NCBI RefSeq assembly: GCF_015832195.1
Contig: NC_052031.1
Coordinates: 7,751,850-7,815,849, forward strand
DNA length: 64,000 nucleotides
Direction: 5' to 3'
Origin: Motacilla alba alba
Lineage: Eukaryota; Chordata; Aves; Passeriformes; Motacillidae
Positions 1 through 12,613 of the stretch are shown piece after piece. Position 1 is the first letter of the stretch. Each line of letters opens with the position of its first letter. The notes beneath the pieces were generated by a model. That model was given only the letters and a program-made list of their open reading frames with translations, was not told the origin of the DNA and made no database searches. The translations under genes were made by a program, and so were the position numbers.

Positions 1-1574
1 AGAGCCATCATGGTTGATCCCAAAAGTTCTTTGGTCTTTGCTCCAAATGCCTTGAAATCTGTGCTATGGAAAGGGTAGTGTTGTCTTTAAGGGATTCCAG
101 TGGGGGCATCTGTTATGATCAGGATAAAGGCAAATGGCATTTTCCCTTTCAAACAGTTTTGTTGAAGTCAATTTCTTAGAAAGTCTCTTAAAAGATCATA
201 ATAAAAATTAAGTTTAAAACATTGTACTCCAGTTTGTGGTCCAAATAATACTTCAGAATACTGAATTTTTCCCTTGTATCCCTTTTTTTTTCTTTCTGTG
301 ATTGAGTGCAATATAATTAAAACTTGTGTGCTGCCTTTCTTGTACCTTATTATCCTCTTCTCTTCATTCTTTTACTTTTTTTTGTTTGACTGGTATCCTC
401 TTGCCACACTACCTGCTCCTCAGATATCCCTCCTAGGAAAAGTTACCATTGCACAGATAATGTGCAGAACTTTCCCTTGACCCCAGCTTGACTATTTGTC
501 CTGCAAAATCAATATTTTTCCTTGTGGAAAGGGGCAGAAATTCAATAGTAATTCTTAATTCAATATTGAGAATATTGAAGATGTAAATAAAATCAAATCA
601 CATAAAATTTTCTGGTGATGTTGCAAAAATAGAATTAAGCTTTAGTACTTCAGTACTCAGACAACTTGAATGCCTACTTGGAGTTTTTTAATTTTCCTAT
701 ATCCACTGTAGCAGGCTTCCTGAGTGTTCTCTCCTTTTTCAACAAGCTTGTCAGATTTTTCTAAGCTTGTTCCTTTTTTTACTGCTAGATAACAATAGCT
801 GGCAAATTCAACTTCCAGTACCTCATTAGCTTTCTCAGCTCTGTGTCCTGTACTCCTGCAGATAACTCAAATTTAATATATATTTATCAAAAACAAATGT
901 TATAGGCGCTGCTCTTCATTTATGCAAAAGATGAAGAAATTAATGTCCTGCTACATATGCATGTAAAATGTAGAAAAAAAAAGACATGGAGGAAAACGGG
1001 AGAAAAAGGAAAAATGTAAAATGAGAGAGAAAGAAAATCTGCAGTGTCCTAACTATATGTTCAAGCTTCAGGCTATGGCATTTCTGCCAGCATGTCACAA
1101 AGATATCAGTGGGTTTGAGTACCCAAGGGATTGAGGGCTAGGCCTGTAATATAGAAAGGGATGACTTATTTTTAATGAGAAGATATGAGCCAAATAATTA
1201 CAAACCTGTTTCAGACTGGGGGCTGTTCTAGTTGTGTCTGTTGTCTCCAGCACGACAATACCAGGCTCTTCAGAACATATGTTTTTCACTAGACTAGCAC
1301 AGGACAATTTCTCCCCATCTTTCTCATGTCTTCACCAGTCTGTCCTGATCTGTGTGAGAGGGCTTTAAAAACCAGATTATGAAGGTAGTTCAGGACATTT
1401 TACATTCTATTTGGGTGTGTATGTCCACATTTCTCGCTCACCCTGATGCCTGTCACCCTGATTTTTTAAGACTTTGCTAAGCCTTCTGATGTTTTCATTC
1501 TTGTAACAAACTTTCTCACACACAATTCTGTAAATAACTTATGTTTTGCATTCTTTCATGGAGGAGGAGAGAAT

Positions 1575-1746
1575 TGATGGACTCTTGGTCTGTCCAGTGT
1601 CATTGGAGAGGTGGCACTGTCACCCTCCAATCCACTGTCACTTTTGGAAAACTATAAATGTTGGAGTCAGAAAATAAAGGTCCCTCTTTTTTGTTCACCT
1701 GGAGAGCAGCAGTGTCCGTGTCGTCTTTTCGTGTCGTATTACGACA
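1575..1746 (+). mobile_element. Possible solo LTR or LTR 3' part of an endogenous retrovirus
   Basis: A TATAAA (1653-1658) is followed by AATAAA (1672-1677), then a CpG-containing stretch ending in tacgaca, a terminal form common in avian LTRs. The last 15 bases form a perfect palindrome around one base. No internal viral genes flank it and no target-site duplication is evident, so the 5' limit is a guess. Confidence 0.35.
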
Positions 1747-3336
1747 GATGCCTGCTGGCCAAATGGCCAAGGCTGTCACCCAGCAAATGAAAACAGAGAG
1801 AAAACTCAACTCTCAAGCCCTGATTTTAAGATGGAAGCTGATGTTTTGTCTTGTGGGTCTCCCAGAGCAGTTGTTGAGATTGAATCCAGGAGCAAGGCAG
1901 TGGTGTTCACACTCACTTGCTGTGCTTCAAGCACTGTATATATTGCAGGAAACACATTAATAAGTGATAATTACCATAGAGATGATTACCCTGCAATTCC
2001 CCAACTCAGACTACCTGTCCTATTCTGTGAATATGAAATGCAGACTTTCCCTGTACCCTCTAAAATAAGTACCATGAACAATAGCTATAGCATAATTTTA
2101 TTGGTTTTGCAAATTTTTACAGAATTAGCAATGTTATTAAATATTAAAGGGTCAAACTGTGCACTTAATTACCACAGTAAAAATAAAGCGAAGTTTTTGA
2201 CAAAGGATATTGAGAGAAGTGATTGTGCTGACTGCTGGAGAGATTTTGAGGAAATCCAGTTGATGTGAACCTGTCTTTCCATTGCAGGAAAAGGAAGATA
2301 ATTTTGAATCTGTTCAGCTGAAATCTTCAAGATCCCAGAATATATGAAGAATTAATGCTGCCTTCAAAGGAACAAACCTAATTTCTATTTTTACAGGACT
2401 ATATTTTAAACATATTCTGGCACACATTATGGTGGTGATCTTGGTGAGAAATGCTTGGCCTTTTAGGAGCAAAGAAGACAGGAAGCAAACCAGAAAATTG
2501 GATTGCCTTACCATGTGATTGAGTACCTTGCCAAAAAAAGAAAGCAGATTCTTGGATTCCATACTGGGAATGAAATTCAACTCAGGAAGAGATCTACATA
2601 CTGCAAATAACATGAATTTTTTACATTTACCTGGGCAACACTCAGGCATGCCATATGATTTATAGGTACCTTTTATTTCCTTCTCATTCCTGTGCATATT
2701 CCTAACAAATTATTTTCAGAGAGGCCTGCAACCTCCTGCAAAGGTTGTGTGTTGTTGTTTACTGATATAACTGTGAGTCTTTCTTGAAATCAAAATTGTG
2801 AATGGTACTCAGACTGAGCCTCGGGTGAGTTTTGAACTTTGGAAAATACTTTTGATTTTAATGCTTTGAAGGTCTGGATGGTCTGTGTTGACCTCTAATG
2901 CAAGAGGAATTGTGTTGCACCTACAAATTGAACCCATTCAGATGCCTAAGTCATGGCCACCAGGGTTGGAGTAAAACCTAGTGCTATTAAATTTAAACTT
3001 GGTTAACAGCTGTTGTGTGAATTGAAGGTCTGGGCCCATGAGTTTGTAGGCAGTAGCAGGTTCAAACTCTATAGAGATGTAAAGTGGTACCTACAGTGCA
3101 AGTTGCACTTATCCCTCTCTGTGGAAGCTTGTCCTTTCAAGAGAGGTCTTTGGCAGATTCAGTGTTCTCCCTTGGGCTGGGTAAATGTCACTTTTCCCAG
3201 GGCTGGGAAGCAGCAAAACCTGAATTCTGGAGGTACAGCAAAAATCTCTACTTTTGGGAATCAAGGATCAGCTCTGTCACTTGGGAGGCTTGTTAGAAAT
3301 ACCCAGCCTCCTTTATTCCTGGGCTCACATGAGGAT

Positions 3337-3706
3337 GAGGGAGGGAGGGATGGATGGATGGATGGATGGATGGATGGATGGATGGGTGGACGGATGGATG
3401 GATGGGTGGATGGATGGATGGATGGAGAGAGGGGTGGGTGGATGGATGGATGGATGGATGGATGGATGGATGGATGGATGGATGGACGGATGGATGGACG
3501 GATGGATGGATGGATGGGTGGATGGATGGATGGATGGATGGGTGGATGGATGGATGGATGGATGGATGGGTGGATGGATGGAGGGGTGGATGGATGGATG
3601 GGTGGATGGATGGATGGAGGGATGGATGGAGAGAGGGGTGGGTGGATGGATGGGTGGATGGACGGATGGATGGATGGGTGGATGGATGGATGGATGGATG
3701 GATGGA
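3337..3706. repeat. Tetranucleotide (GGAT)n / (TGGA)n array, about 370 bp
   Basis: The array is an almost uninterrupted ggat repeat with scattered gggt and gacg variants. A distinctive interruption (ggagagaggggtgggtgg) occurs twice, at about 3424 and 3628, exactly 204 bp (51 units) apart, implying an internal duplication of the array. Because the period is four and the unit has no stop codon, all frames on both strands appear open; these are not genes. Confidence 0.95.
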
Positions 3707-6177
3707 CGTCCAGCAGAGCTGAGAATAGGTTATGTAGTTGCACAGCATCTAAATGCATCCTGTGTCAGTGCAAGTAGCAGCTCTGGAGGAAAGGCACAAA
3801 GTGGTGCCTTGGAAACTGGAGGCGGGTGGACTTTTCCATAAAATCAGCCACATTGTGAGCATGTGATCTTCATAATATCCACAGTGATAATTTCCTGAAA
3901 TTCCCTCTGAGGTCGAACTCAAAGGAATCTGAAACTTAGGCAAAAAATATTTGAGTAAAATTATGCAAGACTTGTACAGAGCCAGAGAAAATGAGTCACG
4001 ATTCTTGTATTGACCTCTGGTCAGACTCATATTTCCATTACAGCAAATTTATGTGAATTGTGGAATGCAGCAAAACCAGAAAAGAGACATGGGCAGAAAT
4101 GGTCTTTTTACTATAAGGAATATAGATTTTTGATTTTATATGACTGAGCTAGGTCTATCAATAAAAGGGGGCCCACTTTTAAGTAAAATTTAAATTAAAC
4201 TGAATTTTCTGCACTCTAAATATTTTATTATACTCTAGATGTGAACAAAAATTTTATGAAGTTTAGATTTTTTTTTTCATTAGGGAAAATTCAGCTGTTA
4301 TTTTATAGTTCCAGTCAAAGAACACACACTTTACTCTTTTGATGGGAGATCCTTTAGGCATCTTAACTGAAGTGGTGTACATTTTCTGTTGGTCTTGAAA
4401 AGGCACTTCACTTTCCCAACAAAGATTTTTATGGGGTAATGTTGAATGTATATTAAATACACATTCCTTTTTGTATATTTTGTACCATTGCACACTTATT
4501 ATTGTACATTGTATTTGTTGTCATGATGTCATTTATATATGGTTGTCAAAGATGATATGCTCACAGAGTAAATGGTTATGGCTTTGGGATTTCACTTCTT
4601 GAATCTTTTATGAGGAGGGGTTTTATGTTGTTGATTTTTATTCAACTAGTGTGTTGTAGCATCAAAGATATATATCTGATGGACATTCATAAAATAAAGT
4701 AAAAATATATTTGAAATTTTGGACTTGAGATGTTTGGTGGCACTGCAGCCTTTCCTGTACATTGCTGGTCTTCAGTAATGAGTAGAGCTTTTCACTGCCA
4801 TCAAGTTGCATTTGTTTACATCTCCTTTAAGTTTTCCCTTTCTCTCTCCATATGTTTTCTCAGCCATAATTACAGTTCATTCTCCAGAACACCATTTCTT
4901 TTTTTATTACTGGACCCATATCCCTGTAATGCAGAAATGCCTTAATTTTTATGAACTATATTTAATTTGACTTAATACCGCACAGGTTTCATTGGGTTCC
5001 CTTCTCTTTCCATTATATTTTCCAAATAAAATGGAGTGGAATTTTTTGACAGCTGTGACAGACTTTGCTGTATGACTCTTCTCAGCTCTGCTTCCAAATG
5101 GTTTATCATGATGTTGTTGAACATTCTCCCAGGCAGTCTAATGGTGTATCAGGTGCAGTGCTAACACAGTGGGAAGCAAACCAATGCTGTAAACTTTTTT
5201 TACCTTAAAATAAGAAAGCTACATTTTCCAAGAATTAAGCAACCGTAAACTGAAATATTTGAGCTGACTTCTGCTATTAATTTCTTTCTGTTAAAGATGT
5301 AGTAGAGAGGGGAAGTTTCCACTTTCCCATAAGAGACAAATTTTGAAAGCCTTTAACAGTTCACTAAAAAGTCAGCTATGTGTGACCTCTTCAAGTGCTC
5401 TGCCAAAATATACTTACAGCAACCTCCCCCTTTTCTTCCGCATGGAATCACACTAAAAAACTGTTATATGATGCCATAAAACAACGTGAATCAGTCTGTT
5501 ATGTGTTCCCTTGATTAAACGGAATACATTTTATTGCTGCATTTGCATGCTTTTCTTTGAAATCTGGAGTCAAGCAACTGAATCTCTTTGAGGATTAAGC
5601 ACATTTTAGTGGTGTCTGTATAAATTATTGACAAATTAGCAGAACATCATTGTCTCAGCTTTGACACTGCTTGCTAGGGGGGAAATGCACAAAGAATGTG
5701 TTCTGGCTTGGCTCAGATTGTGTTAGTTGGTGTTTGTAATATGGAATACAATTGATTAAGGTTTGGGGGAAACTATGTCTTAGAGCCACAGAGGGAAATT
5801 CTTCCCTCTGTGAGTAGCTTCAATGATCTATAATCTTTGTTCAAAGAAAGGATTTTACTATTTGCTTTTGAAAAACAGGTTCTGGGATTCTTTGATAGTA
5901 GAGGGGAAAGTTTGCAGGTTTTGTCCTTCCAGAGCCAGTAGTACCTGTAAAATCAAAGTACTTAATTATAATCTGATAGCAGCAGATGTCACCATTTAGG
6001 AGCCAGTGGTTGTTGACTCTTCTCCAGCAGTGACCAACACAGATGTTTCAATGTAAGTGTAGAAGCAGCTACAATTCATGTTGACATACCAATGGGGATA
6101 TCCTCCTCAGCAAGGAATGCTGCTGGTTGTTCCATATCATGAAGCATGCAGGACTTAAATAGTCATTCTAGATAATA

Positions 6178-6375
6178 TTTGACAACTTCTCTGGGAAGCA
6201 CATTCCAGTCCCTCACCACCTTCAGAGTGTTTTCTCCTAGCATGTAATCTAAACACCCCTTGTTTTGGTTTAAAAACATTCTCTCTTGTTCTGTTATATT
6301 AAAAATAACTTTTTATAAGCCCCCCTTAGGTACTGGAAGGCTGCAATGAGGTGTCCCCAGAGCCTTCTCGTCTCA
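6178..6375 (-). mobile_element. CR1 LINE 3'-region fragment
   Basis: Read on the plus strand, this matches the antisense of the CR1 3' coding end and UTR: the segments ctctgggaagcacattcc, ctcaccacc, aatctaaacaccccttg and ggtactggaaggctgcaatg occur in CR1 order. It is diverged and truncated at both ends. Confidence 0.8.
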
Positions 6376-7229
6376 GTGATAACCTCAAGAGAACTCTTGT
6401 GAAGTTCCGTTTATCTTTGGTGGTATTCTCTCTTAGTCTTTCCCCTCGTGTGCTCCATTCACTGAATTCCCTTGTCTTTATCTCTTGTTGAAGACTTCTG
6501 AACTGTGCTGCTTTGGTAAGATGTAAGGGGAGAGGAATGGAAATAAAAGGAAGGCAGTTCATCCTAGAATATGCAGTGTGTGTCTCAGTGTACAGTGACA
6601 TCCTCAGTCACCTGGCTGGATGTGCCCACACTGAATTCATGCAGCAGGAACAAGGGAGACACAAGAATAGAGGTGATTATAGGCTGCCATTGTGTTTTGG
6701 TTGTTCCTCAGGATCTGTACATTAGGAGCTCATCGGGAAGAATTCTCTAAGGTCCGTGTTCTGTGAGGCTGCTGCTGTAACAGCACCTAAAAGCCACAGC
6801 AGGGTTTTGTGATGTGTGTTTGCTACCCCATCCTTTTCCTCTTGCAGAACCAGCCCAGCCTAGTCCTGGCCTTTTCTTCTTGCAGTAAAAAAGCTCAGTT
6901 TTGCCTGTGCTTGTGTTGCTGAGAAGCTTTGAGGTGGCTCTGGATAAACAGCTTCTGCCCTCTGTCTTGCAGACTGCTGGCAATGGCACCACGGACATCA
7001 GACTGTCTGTGGTGATGAGTAAAGGGTTTGCTTTGGTCTCCCTTACTGTAATTGTACTAATTGAGTGAAAGATTGCAGTGGAAGTCTTCCACAGAGCTGA
7101 CATTTCTGGGTGTGGTCAAGGTATTTTGGACATATTTTTTCTGATTTCCGGAATTTGTTCCATTCTGGGGGAAGATAATATATATTAAATAGCTTTTGAT
7201 TTTTCAATTTCAAAAGACAATTCATTTTT

Positions 7230-7285
7230 AAATTGGTTTGGCTATAGTGAATATAATAGCCAGTAAATTGGTTTGGCTAGAGTGA
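7230..7285. repeat. 35-bp direct repeat, two copies
   Basis: The 21-mer beginning aaattggtttggcta occurs at 7230 and again at 7265 with one mismatch. No known element was recognised. Confidence 0.8.
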
Positions 7286-7398
7286 AACCATCTGTGTTCA
7301 ATTAATTAAGGAAAAACAATCGCTGGAAGAAAAAATAAAATATTTTGCTTTTCCACAGTAGACTTTGGTCTTGCTTTCAAAATTCACTGAAGATTTAA

Positions 7399-7487
7399 AA
7401 ACCAAACAACTCTTCTAGAAAAACCAAACCAAACCACCAAAAAACACACCCAAACCCATGAAAAAAGACAAAAAACACCACAAACCT
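7399..7487. repeat. A/C-rich low-complexity stretch
   Basis: The plus strand is built from runs such as aaccaaaccaaacc and aaaacaccac with few G or T bases. It is simple sequence with no further structure seen. Confidence 0.7.
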
Positions 7488-10236
7488 TGTTTATTTCAGA
7501 TTGCCCTGCAATAAACTTTTTGAGTCTTATTTTTCTATTCTGCTAATGAATAAAATGTGATCAGTTTTTTCACAAACCTTTCTGCAATTGTGATTTTTCT
7601 CAGAGGGCTCAGGTACTTGGAACTCATGACTTCTGAGTAAAAAACTGAAATTTTCTTCAGGCTCCAGTTAGACATTGTAGATGCTGATTTAAGCCTTGCT
7701 CTCATTCACAGGATTTCCTCTGATTTCAGCATTTTACTCCCTGGCGTGCAGGGCTCAGAGCAGTGTGATTACTCTTAAGGCTCACATTCAGGGTACTTGG
7801 GAGGAACTGTGATAGGACCCCTTCTCCTTTGAGGTGAATTGCTCAAATCTTTAAATATGATAGGAAAATAAAGGTACTGGAAAAGGTTTGTACTCTAAAT
7901 TAAAGTTTTACATAAATGGGTACAAAAACTATAAACTTTTATAAGTAAACTAAAATAGTGATGTGAGACAACAGCAAAGAAAAAAAATTAAAACTCCCTT
8001 TCTTAAAAGGTTTTCATGCCCGTATGTTGTGGAAAGCCTCTGCTTTGTCATTTCCCTTTTCTGTCCTGCTATGTTTTGAAATTGGATTACTTCATCAGGC
8101 AATACCAAACAATCTGCATCTGTGGACATCCAATTGAAAGCAGTGAAAAGCTTTCAAGACAAAGCCAAATAAAGTACAAGAATGTCAGGAACATTCAGTG
8201 GGGATGGAAGTCCAGAGCTCTGCATGTTTTGGTTGTTGGGTTTTTTTTTGTATGAAAACCCCATATGCAAGTGGCTTTCAAGCCAACTAAGTATTCATAG
8301 CAGGTGTTCAGACACAGACACTGGGTCATTTTGTCAATAGTGCTATCAAAATGAATGAAAACTCCAGCACAGTGAGATCCTCCCCTGCTATAAATTAACT
8401 TCAGTAAAGTAAATTTTGATTCTGGGGCTGGAATTCATCTGACACAATGCCTTAATTTTCAGTGCAAACTCTACGATCTGAGCAAGCTGTGCTCACCTTT
8501 ATTTGGAGAGTTTCATCCCTGCTTGAAGTGTCTGCCTGAGAGAAGCTAGGGGAATTATGCCTACTTCCTTCCACTGAGGACAAAGAGAGAGGGGCTGACA
8601 ATCTCAGATGTAGCTATTTACTTAGTCCTTGTAAACAGTGAGTGCTAGATGAGGTGCATTTGACCCCGATTGTGGCTTTCCATAAAAATTGAGAAGAAAC
8701 TCTCATTGGCCTGGGCATTTTTAAGAGCTCCATAAAGATGAGACATCAGAATTATGGTCAGATATTCTGACCTTTTGTCACATGTGACCAGCCTCTTAGT
8801 CCAAAAGAGCACACCAAAGTCAAATGAATGCAGCTGCCCAACCTGAGGTGCTTTAAGAGGTCTTGGTTGGAAAGGAAGACTCCCAGCCTTTAAAAACCTG
8901 ACCGTGGGCCCTGCATCAAGGTGAGAAGCAAGCCTGAAACATCAGGCATGCCAGAGGTTGTGGAGAGAAAGAAGCTGAATGCAGAGCTCTGCAGGTAGAG
9001 TGGGCTGATCTGTGCACATTCTGGGGAAAGTCACAGGGATTCCTGCTCTGGACAGTGATGCAGAGGCTTAAATGGCTGCTTCTGTCATGGAAGTGTTGAC
9101 ATCAAGTGGTCTTTGCTGGTGGACTTGTGGATGGTTAGAAAATACAAGCATCCATCTATAAGTGGGAATTTCAAGTACCTGCATCTTTAATTTTTGCATT
9201 CCAAATGACAGCTACTTCCTTTGCCAGCTCAGCTCTAAAGAACTTGCCGCTTTCCAGAAATGTGTGGAAACATCTGCAAGTGCAGGAGAATTGGGCTCCA
9301 GAGAACATGTGCATCCCACACTATGTATCCATGGTGTCTGACTTTGAAGCCTTGCTGGTGTTGCCTTTGAAATCAATGAGAATTTTGCTATTGACCTCAG
9401 CTGGAATGAGATCAATGGGAACAAGCCCTTAGGTAAATATGCTCAGACACATTAATCAAAGGTGTGTTTGTTTCCTTAATGACTTTTTAGACCTGGCAGA
9501 AGAGAGGATTTCAGATTGTTTCAATAGAGTGAGGGCAGCTTTAAGAGTGCAGTTTCAAAAGCCACATTTTGAGGTATTTTGCAATTGCCTAAGTAGGTGG
9601 TATGTGTGTCTTGAAGCATTTGGTTTCAACGCAAAGGTCACCCCAGAGACGTGTGTAAATGTCTCCTGCATTTCTCTTTTTTGACTTTCTGGTCTCTGTG
9701 GTGCTCCAATTACCTTTCACAGCACTGTTGATGCAGACAAGCTGAACCAGCTTTGTTTTGGCTGGAGATATTAAACAGTCTTAGCTAATTTTCTGACAGA
9801 TTTTCTTCCAACCTCATCTAAATTCTCTTTGTTTTTATATGCTACCAATCTATTCTGTGCATGACAGCATTTAGTCGTGCCAAATGAATGAACCAGGAGT
9901 CAAAAATTTTTTGCTAGTACCTCAGTAAGATGAAATTAGACATTTTTGCTTTTGAAAATTGCCCTCTATTTTAATAACAGAAAATGAAACTGAGGAACTT
10001 TAATAATGTGGGAGTTTTTTAAAAAGAGGGAATTTCTATATGACTTTGAAAAAGCATTAATCATAAGCACATATAGTGTGATATGGATTTTATAGCACAG
10101 GCACCCACCAACACACAATACCTGAGTACACACACTCCAGAATTTTTATCCTTTTTACCTAACCTCCTCTCTAGAAAAATGTAATGACCTTGAGAGAGTA
10201 AGAAACAAAAAAACCATGCTGAAAAACTTTTATCTT

Positions 10237-10242
10237 TTTATT
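10237..10242 (-). terminator. Distal GRM3 polyadenylation signal AATAAA
   Basis: AATAAA is seen on the minus strand about 450 nt after the stop codon, followed within 30-60 nt by a T-rich tract suitable as a downstream element. It is the likely major cleavage signal. Confidence 0.55.
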
Positions 10243-10457
10243 ATTGGTGCCTTTACATTAATACTGCTGTTTTGTGCTGAGAAAACCAATCTGTTACACG
10301 TAAGGTAACTGTAATATACAACATAGAAATGCAGTCTAAGTTAATTACAACAAGGAGCTACAAAAAAAATTCGTAGGAAAGAAGTCACCTAACATTGCAA
10401 CTGTGCTTGCAACAATCACTCCCTTACTGCAGGACTATGCACATTGTGAACCATGGT

Positions 10458-10465
10458 TATTTACA
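10458..10465 (-). promoter_or_regulatory. Pumilio-type element TGTAAATA in GRM3 3' UTR
   Basis: The 8-mer matches the Pumilio consensus UGUANAUA exactly on the transcript strand. A single match in about 480 nt of AT-rich sequence could be chance; binding is inference. Confidence 0.3.
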
Positions 10466-10555
10466 TGTCCCTTACAACCGTTAACAACAGAAGGGCTAAA
10501 ATCAGTCTAAAAAGTTCCAGAACGTCACTATATACTGTACAATCCTCAAAAATAA

Positions 10556-10561
10556 TTTATT
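10556..10561 (-). terminator. Proximal GRM3 polyadenylation signal candidate AATAAA
   Basis: AATAAA lies about 132 nt after the stop codon. The downstream region is not notably GT-rich, so use of this site is uncertain. Confidence 0.3.
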
Positions 10562-10692
10562 ACACTGTTTCTAAAAAAAGGTACTAATTTTGCTTGGATG
10601 TCTTTTGTTTTCTGGTGTTCTCTGGAGTGCACAACATGTGCAAAAATTTGCCTAACAGTCTAAAAACTCAAGAACTGAACCACGAGCCACAA

Positions 10693-10766
10693 TCACAGGG
10701 ATGAAGTGGTGGAGTCCAGAACTTCCCTCCCGTTGCACACGGTTGGCACGTACATACTGGCAGATG
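10693..10766 (-). CDS. GRM3: GRM3 last coding exon: C-terminal 24 residues with PDZ ligand
   Basis: This short exon contributes the last two bases of Ser856, then 23 codons and TGA at 10693-10695. The acceptor ctctctctcttccag|CA is strong. The split codon T+CA restores the serine expected from mammalian mGlu3, which fixes the splice junction. The protein ends Thr-Ser-Ser-Leu, a class I PDZ ligand; PICK1 and GRIP are known mGlu3 partners (literature knowledge). The exon is too short to be recognised without the preceding exons, but the C-terminal sequence is nearly identical to human mGlu3 (Met for one Thr, from memory). Confidence 0.97.
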
Positions 10767-12592
10767 CTGGAAGAGAGAGAGAAGGGAAAATCAACTGACT
10801 TCCACACAGCAAAAAGGGGCAACACACATGATTAGAATCTGGGCTGGTCTGGACCATCTCACCCCATTTAACCACGGTTCCTAATGAAAAGTCACTGCCT
10901 GTGTCAGCAGCAGAGCTGATGGAGGTGCTGCTTGCAACTCTACATGGCAACTCAGACCTGAGGCTGAAGCATCCTCTGAAGAAACCTGATTTCACTTTGC
11001 TGCCTGCTGGGAGCACAGAGGGTGATTACACTTCTCCAAGAAGTGTTGGAATAAAATACATGATTTTTTTTTTCCCCTGATGATTCTGTGCCACTGGGTC
11101 TGACTTTGTAGCACTTTTCATGGTAGTGTGAATTAATACAGCTATAATGGTATTAAAATACCTCAGTAGAAAAAAGTGAACCTTTGGATTTTTTGTGTTT
11201 TATGGGCAGGAAATGCTAAGGTCTGATCCTTTGAGTTTTTATTTAATTGGAGTGGACATTCATGAAGAAAATATATGTAGTTTTAAATCCGGGAGATAAT
11301 CTACCATATTAGAATTCTGTGTCAATCACCTTTTAATTAATACAAATAAAAATTCTAAGAACATACTGGGTGAAGTGAAGAAATGTTTCAATAACTGAAT
11401 TAAAAAGCAAGATTATTTCTCACCTAATCCCAGAATTATTTCTAACTATAATACACTTCACTGCTAGGAGCTCTGGATCAGGATTCAGTATGCATCCAGA
11501 GGTGAGGACCAGATTCTGATAAACTTCTTTGTGTGGTAAAACATTTTATACATCAGTTTTTCATTGCTTTAGTGGAATTAGGTGACAATTAAATCTGAGT
11601 ACAACAATCTGTTTCCAAATGTATTTGTATTTTGAGCAGGGAATATATTACTCCATTTTGCTTAAATCTTGTGGATTTTAATTTAAAAGCAAATTGTTTT
11701 GCCCATCTTTGTTGAAATTATCCATTGGGCATCAGGAGCATGTTTTCAGATACTCTGTGACATCTCTGCTCAGGGCACCATAAAGCTGCTTTTTGAAAGA
11801 TACATTAGGTTAATGGTAACAGTGACCTAGAGAAATGTGATGCCTTCATCAAAGAAAACACATGGCAAGCAATGACTTAGTAAACTCAATCACCCAGTGT
11901 AAAAAGCAATTTATGCAGCTGACAAGGGCATGCTCAATCTTCCACATCTGCTGCTGGCTGCACTCTGAGTTGCACACTGTTTCTGTGAAGATGCTCAGTA
12001 TGATTTTTAGAAAAAATTATTCTTCAAATCAGCTGGTATTTTTCATTCTTTCATTGAATGAATAAATATTTCATGGAAAACAGAATTGATTTAACAAAAG
12101 AAATTTAGAGGCATCTACTAATAACTAATTTAGGGGATTAACCTACTACTCAGAGGGCAGGACATCTTCCTTAAACAGGAGACCCAAGAATGAGCCCCTC
12201 TTTTGGAGTAGGTCAATGGAATGTGATCTCTCACAGCATGGATGTGTGCTGTGAGTCACAGGTGTGGAGGAGCTGTTGTATGTAAAAGACCATAGGGCAT
12301 CATGTCTGTGATTTCTAAAAATTAATTTGTATTCTGTATTCTGGTTTTATATTCTGTTTTTAACTGGGTATAATGTGACAGCACAATGACAGAAACTCTT
12401 TTTAATTGTTATTTTGTTTTATACTTTTAAAGTATGTTATTTTTATTTTCTACTTTTTGTTAGATAATAGAAAAATCAGTTCTGCTCAGGAAACCTGATT
12501 CAAATCCCTGTTCTACTGCAGTTTGGCTACAGGCAAAAGCATTTTGTTTCCACGAACATCAGTCACTTAACCAGAAATTTTTTAGCTTCAGG

Positions 12593-12613
12593 CTTTTTTT
12601 TTTTTTTTTTTTT
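12593..12613. repeat. Poly(T) run
   Basis: About 20 consecutive T bases are seen. No retroposed gene is attached on either side. Confidence 0.9.

Larger units (their letters stand above)
1..10215. other. Flank downstream of GRM3; no gene recognised
   Basis: The sequence is AT-rich, with no open frame that resembles a known protein on either strand. It holds the repeats listed separately: a possible solo LTR at 1575-1746, the GGAT array at 3337-3706, a CR1 fragment at 6178-6375, a 35-bp tandem duplication at 7230-7285 and an A/C-rich stretch at 7399-7487. In mammals the next gene is ELAPOR2 (KIAA1324L) in convergent orientation (from memory). I do not see its exons here, so its 3' end probably lies beyond the left edge or is an unrecognised UTR. 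Confidence 0.6.
10216..10692 (-). other. GRM3: GRM3 3' UTR
   Basis: The stretch runs from the TGA to the end inferred from the distal AATAAA at 10242-10237 followed by a T-rich downstream element. It is AT-rich, repeat-free and without open frames of note. A second AATAAA lies at 10561-10556, about 135 nt after the stop, so alternative short and long 3' UTRs are possible. The end position is inferred. Confidence 0.65.

Noticed and set aside
3013..3841. Several overlapping open frames of 120-254 codons rich in Trp-Met-Asp-Gly or Ser-Ile-His-Pro repeats
   Set aside because: They are products of the stop-free GGAT tetranucleotide array, which is open in every frame on both strands.
1..10215. 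3' end of the neighbouring gene ELAPOR2 (KIAA1324L), expected from vertebrate gene order
   Set aside because: No exon with recognisable ELAPOR2 protein sequence was seen. A 3' UTR cannot be excluded but cannot be supported from sequence alone.
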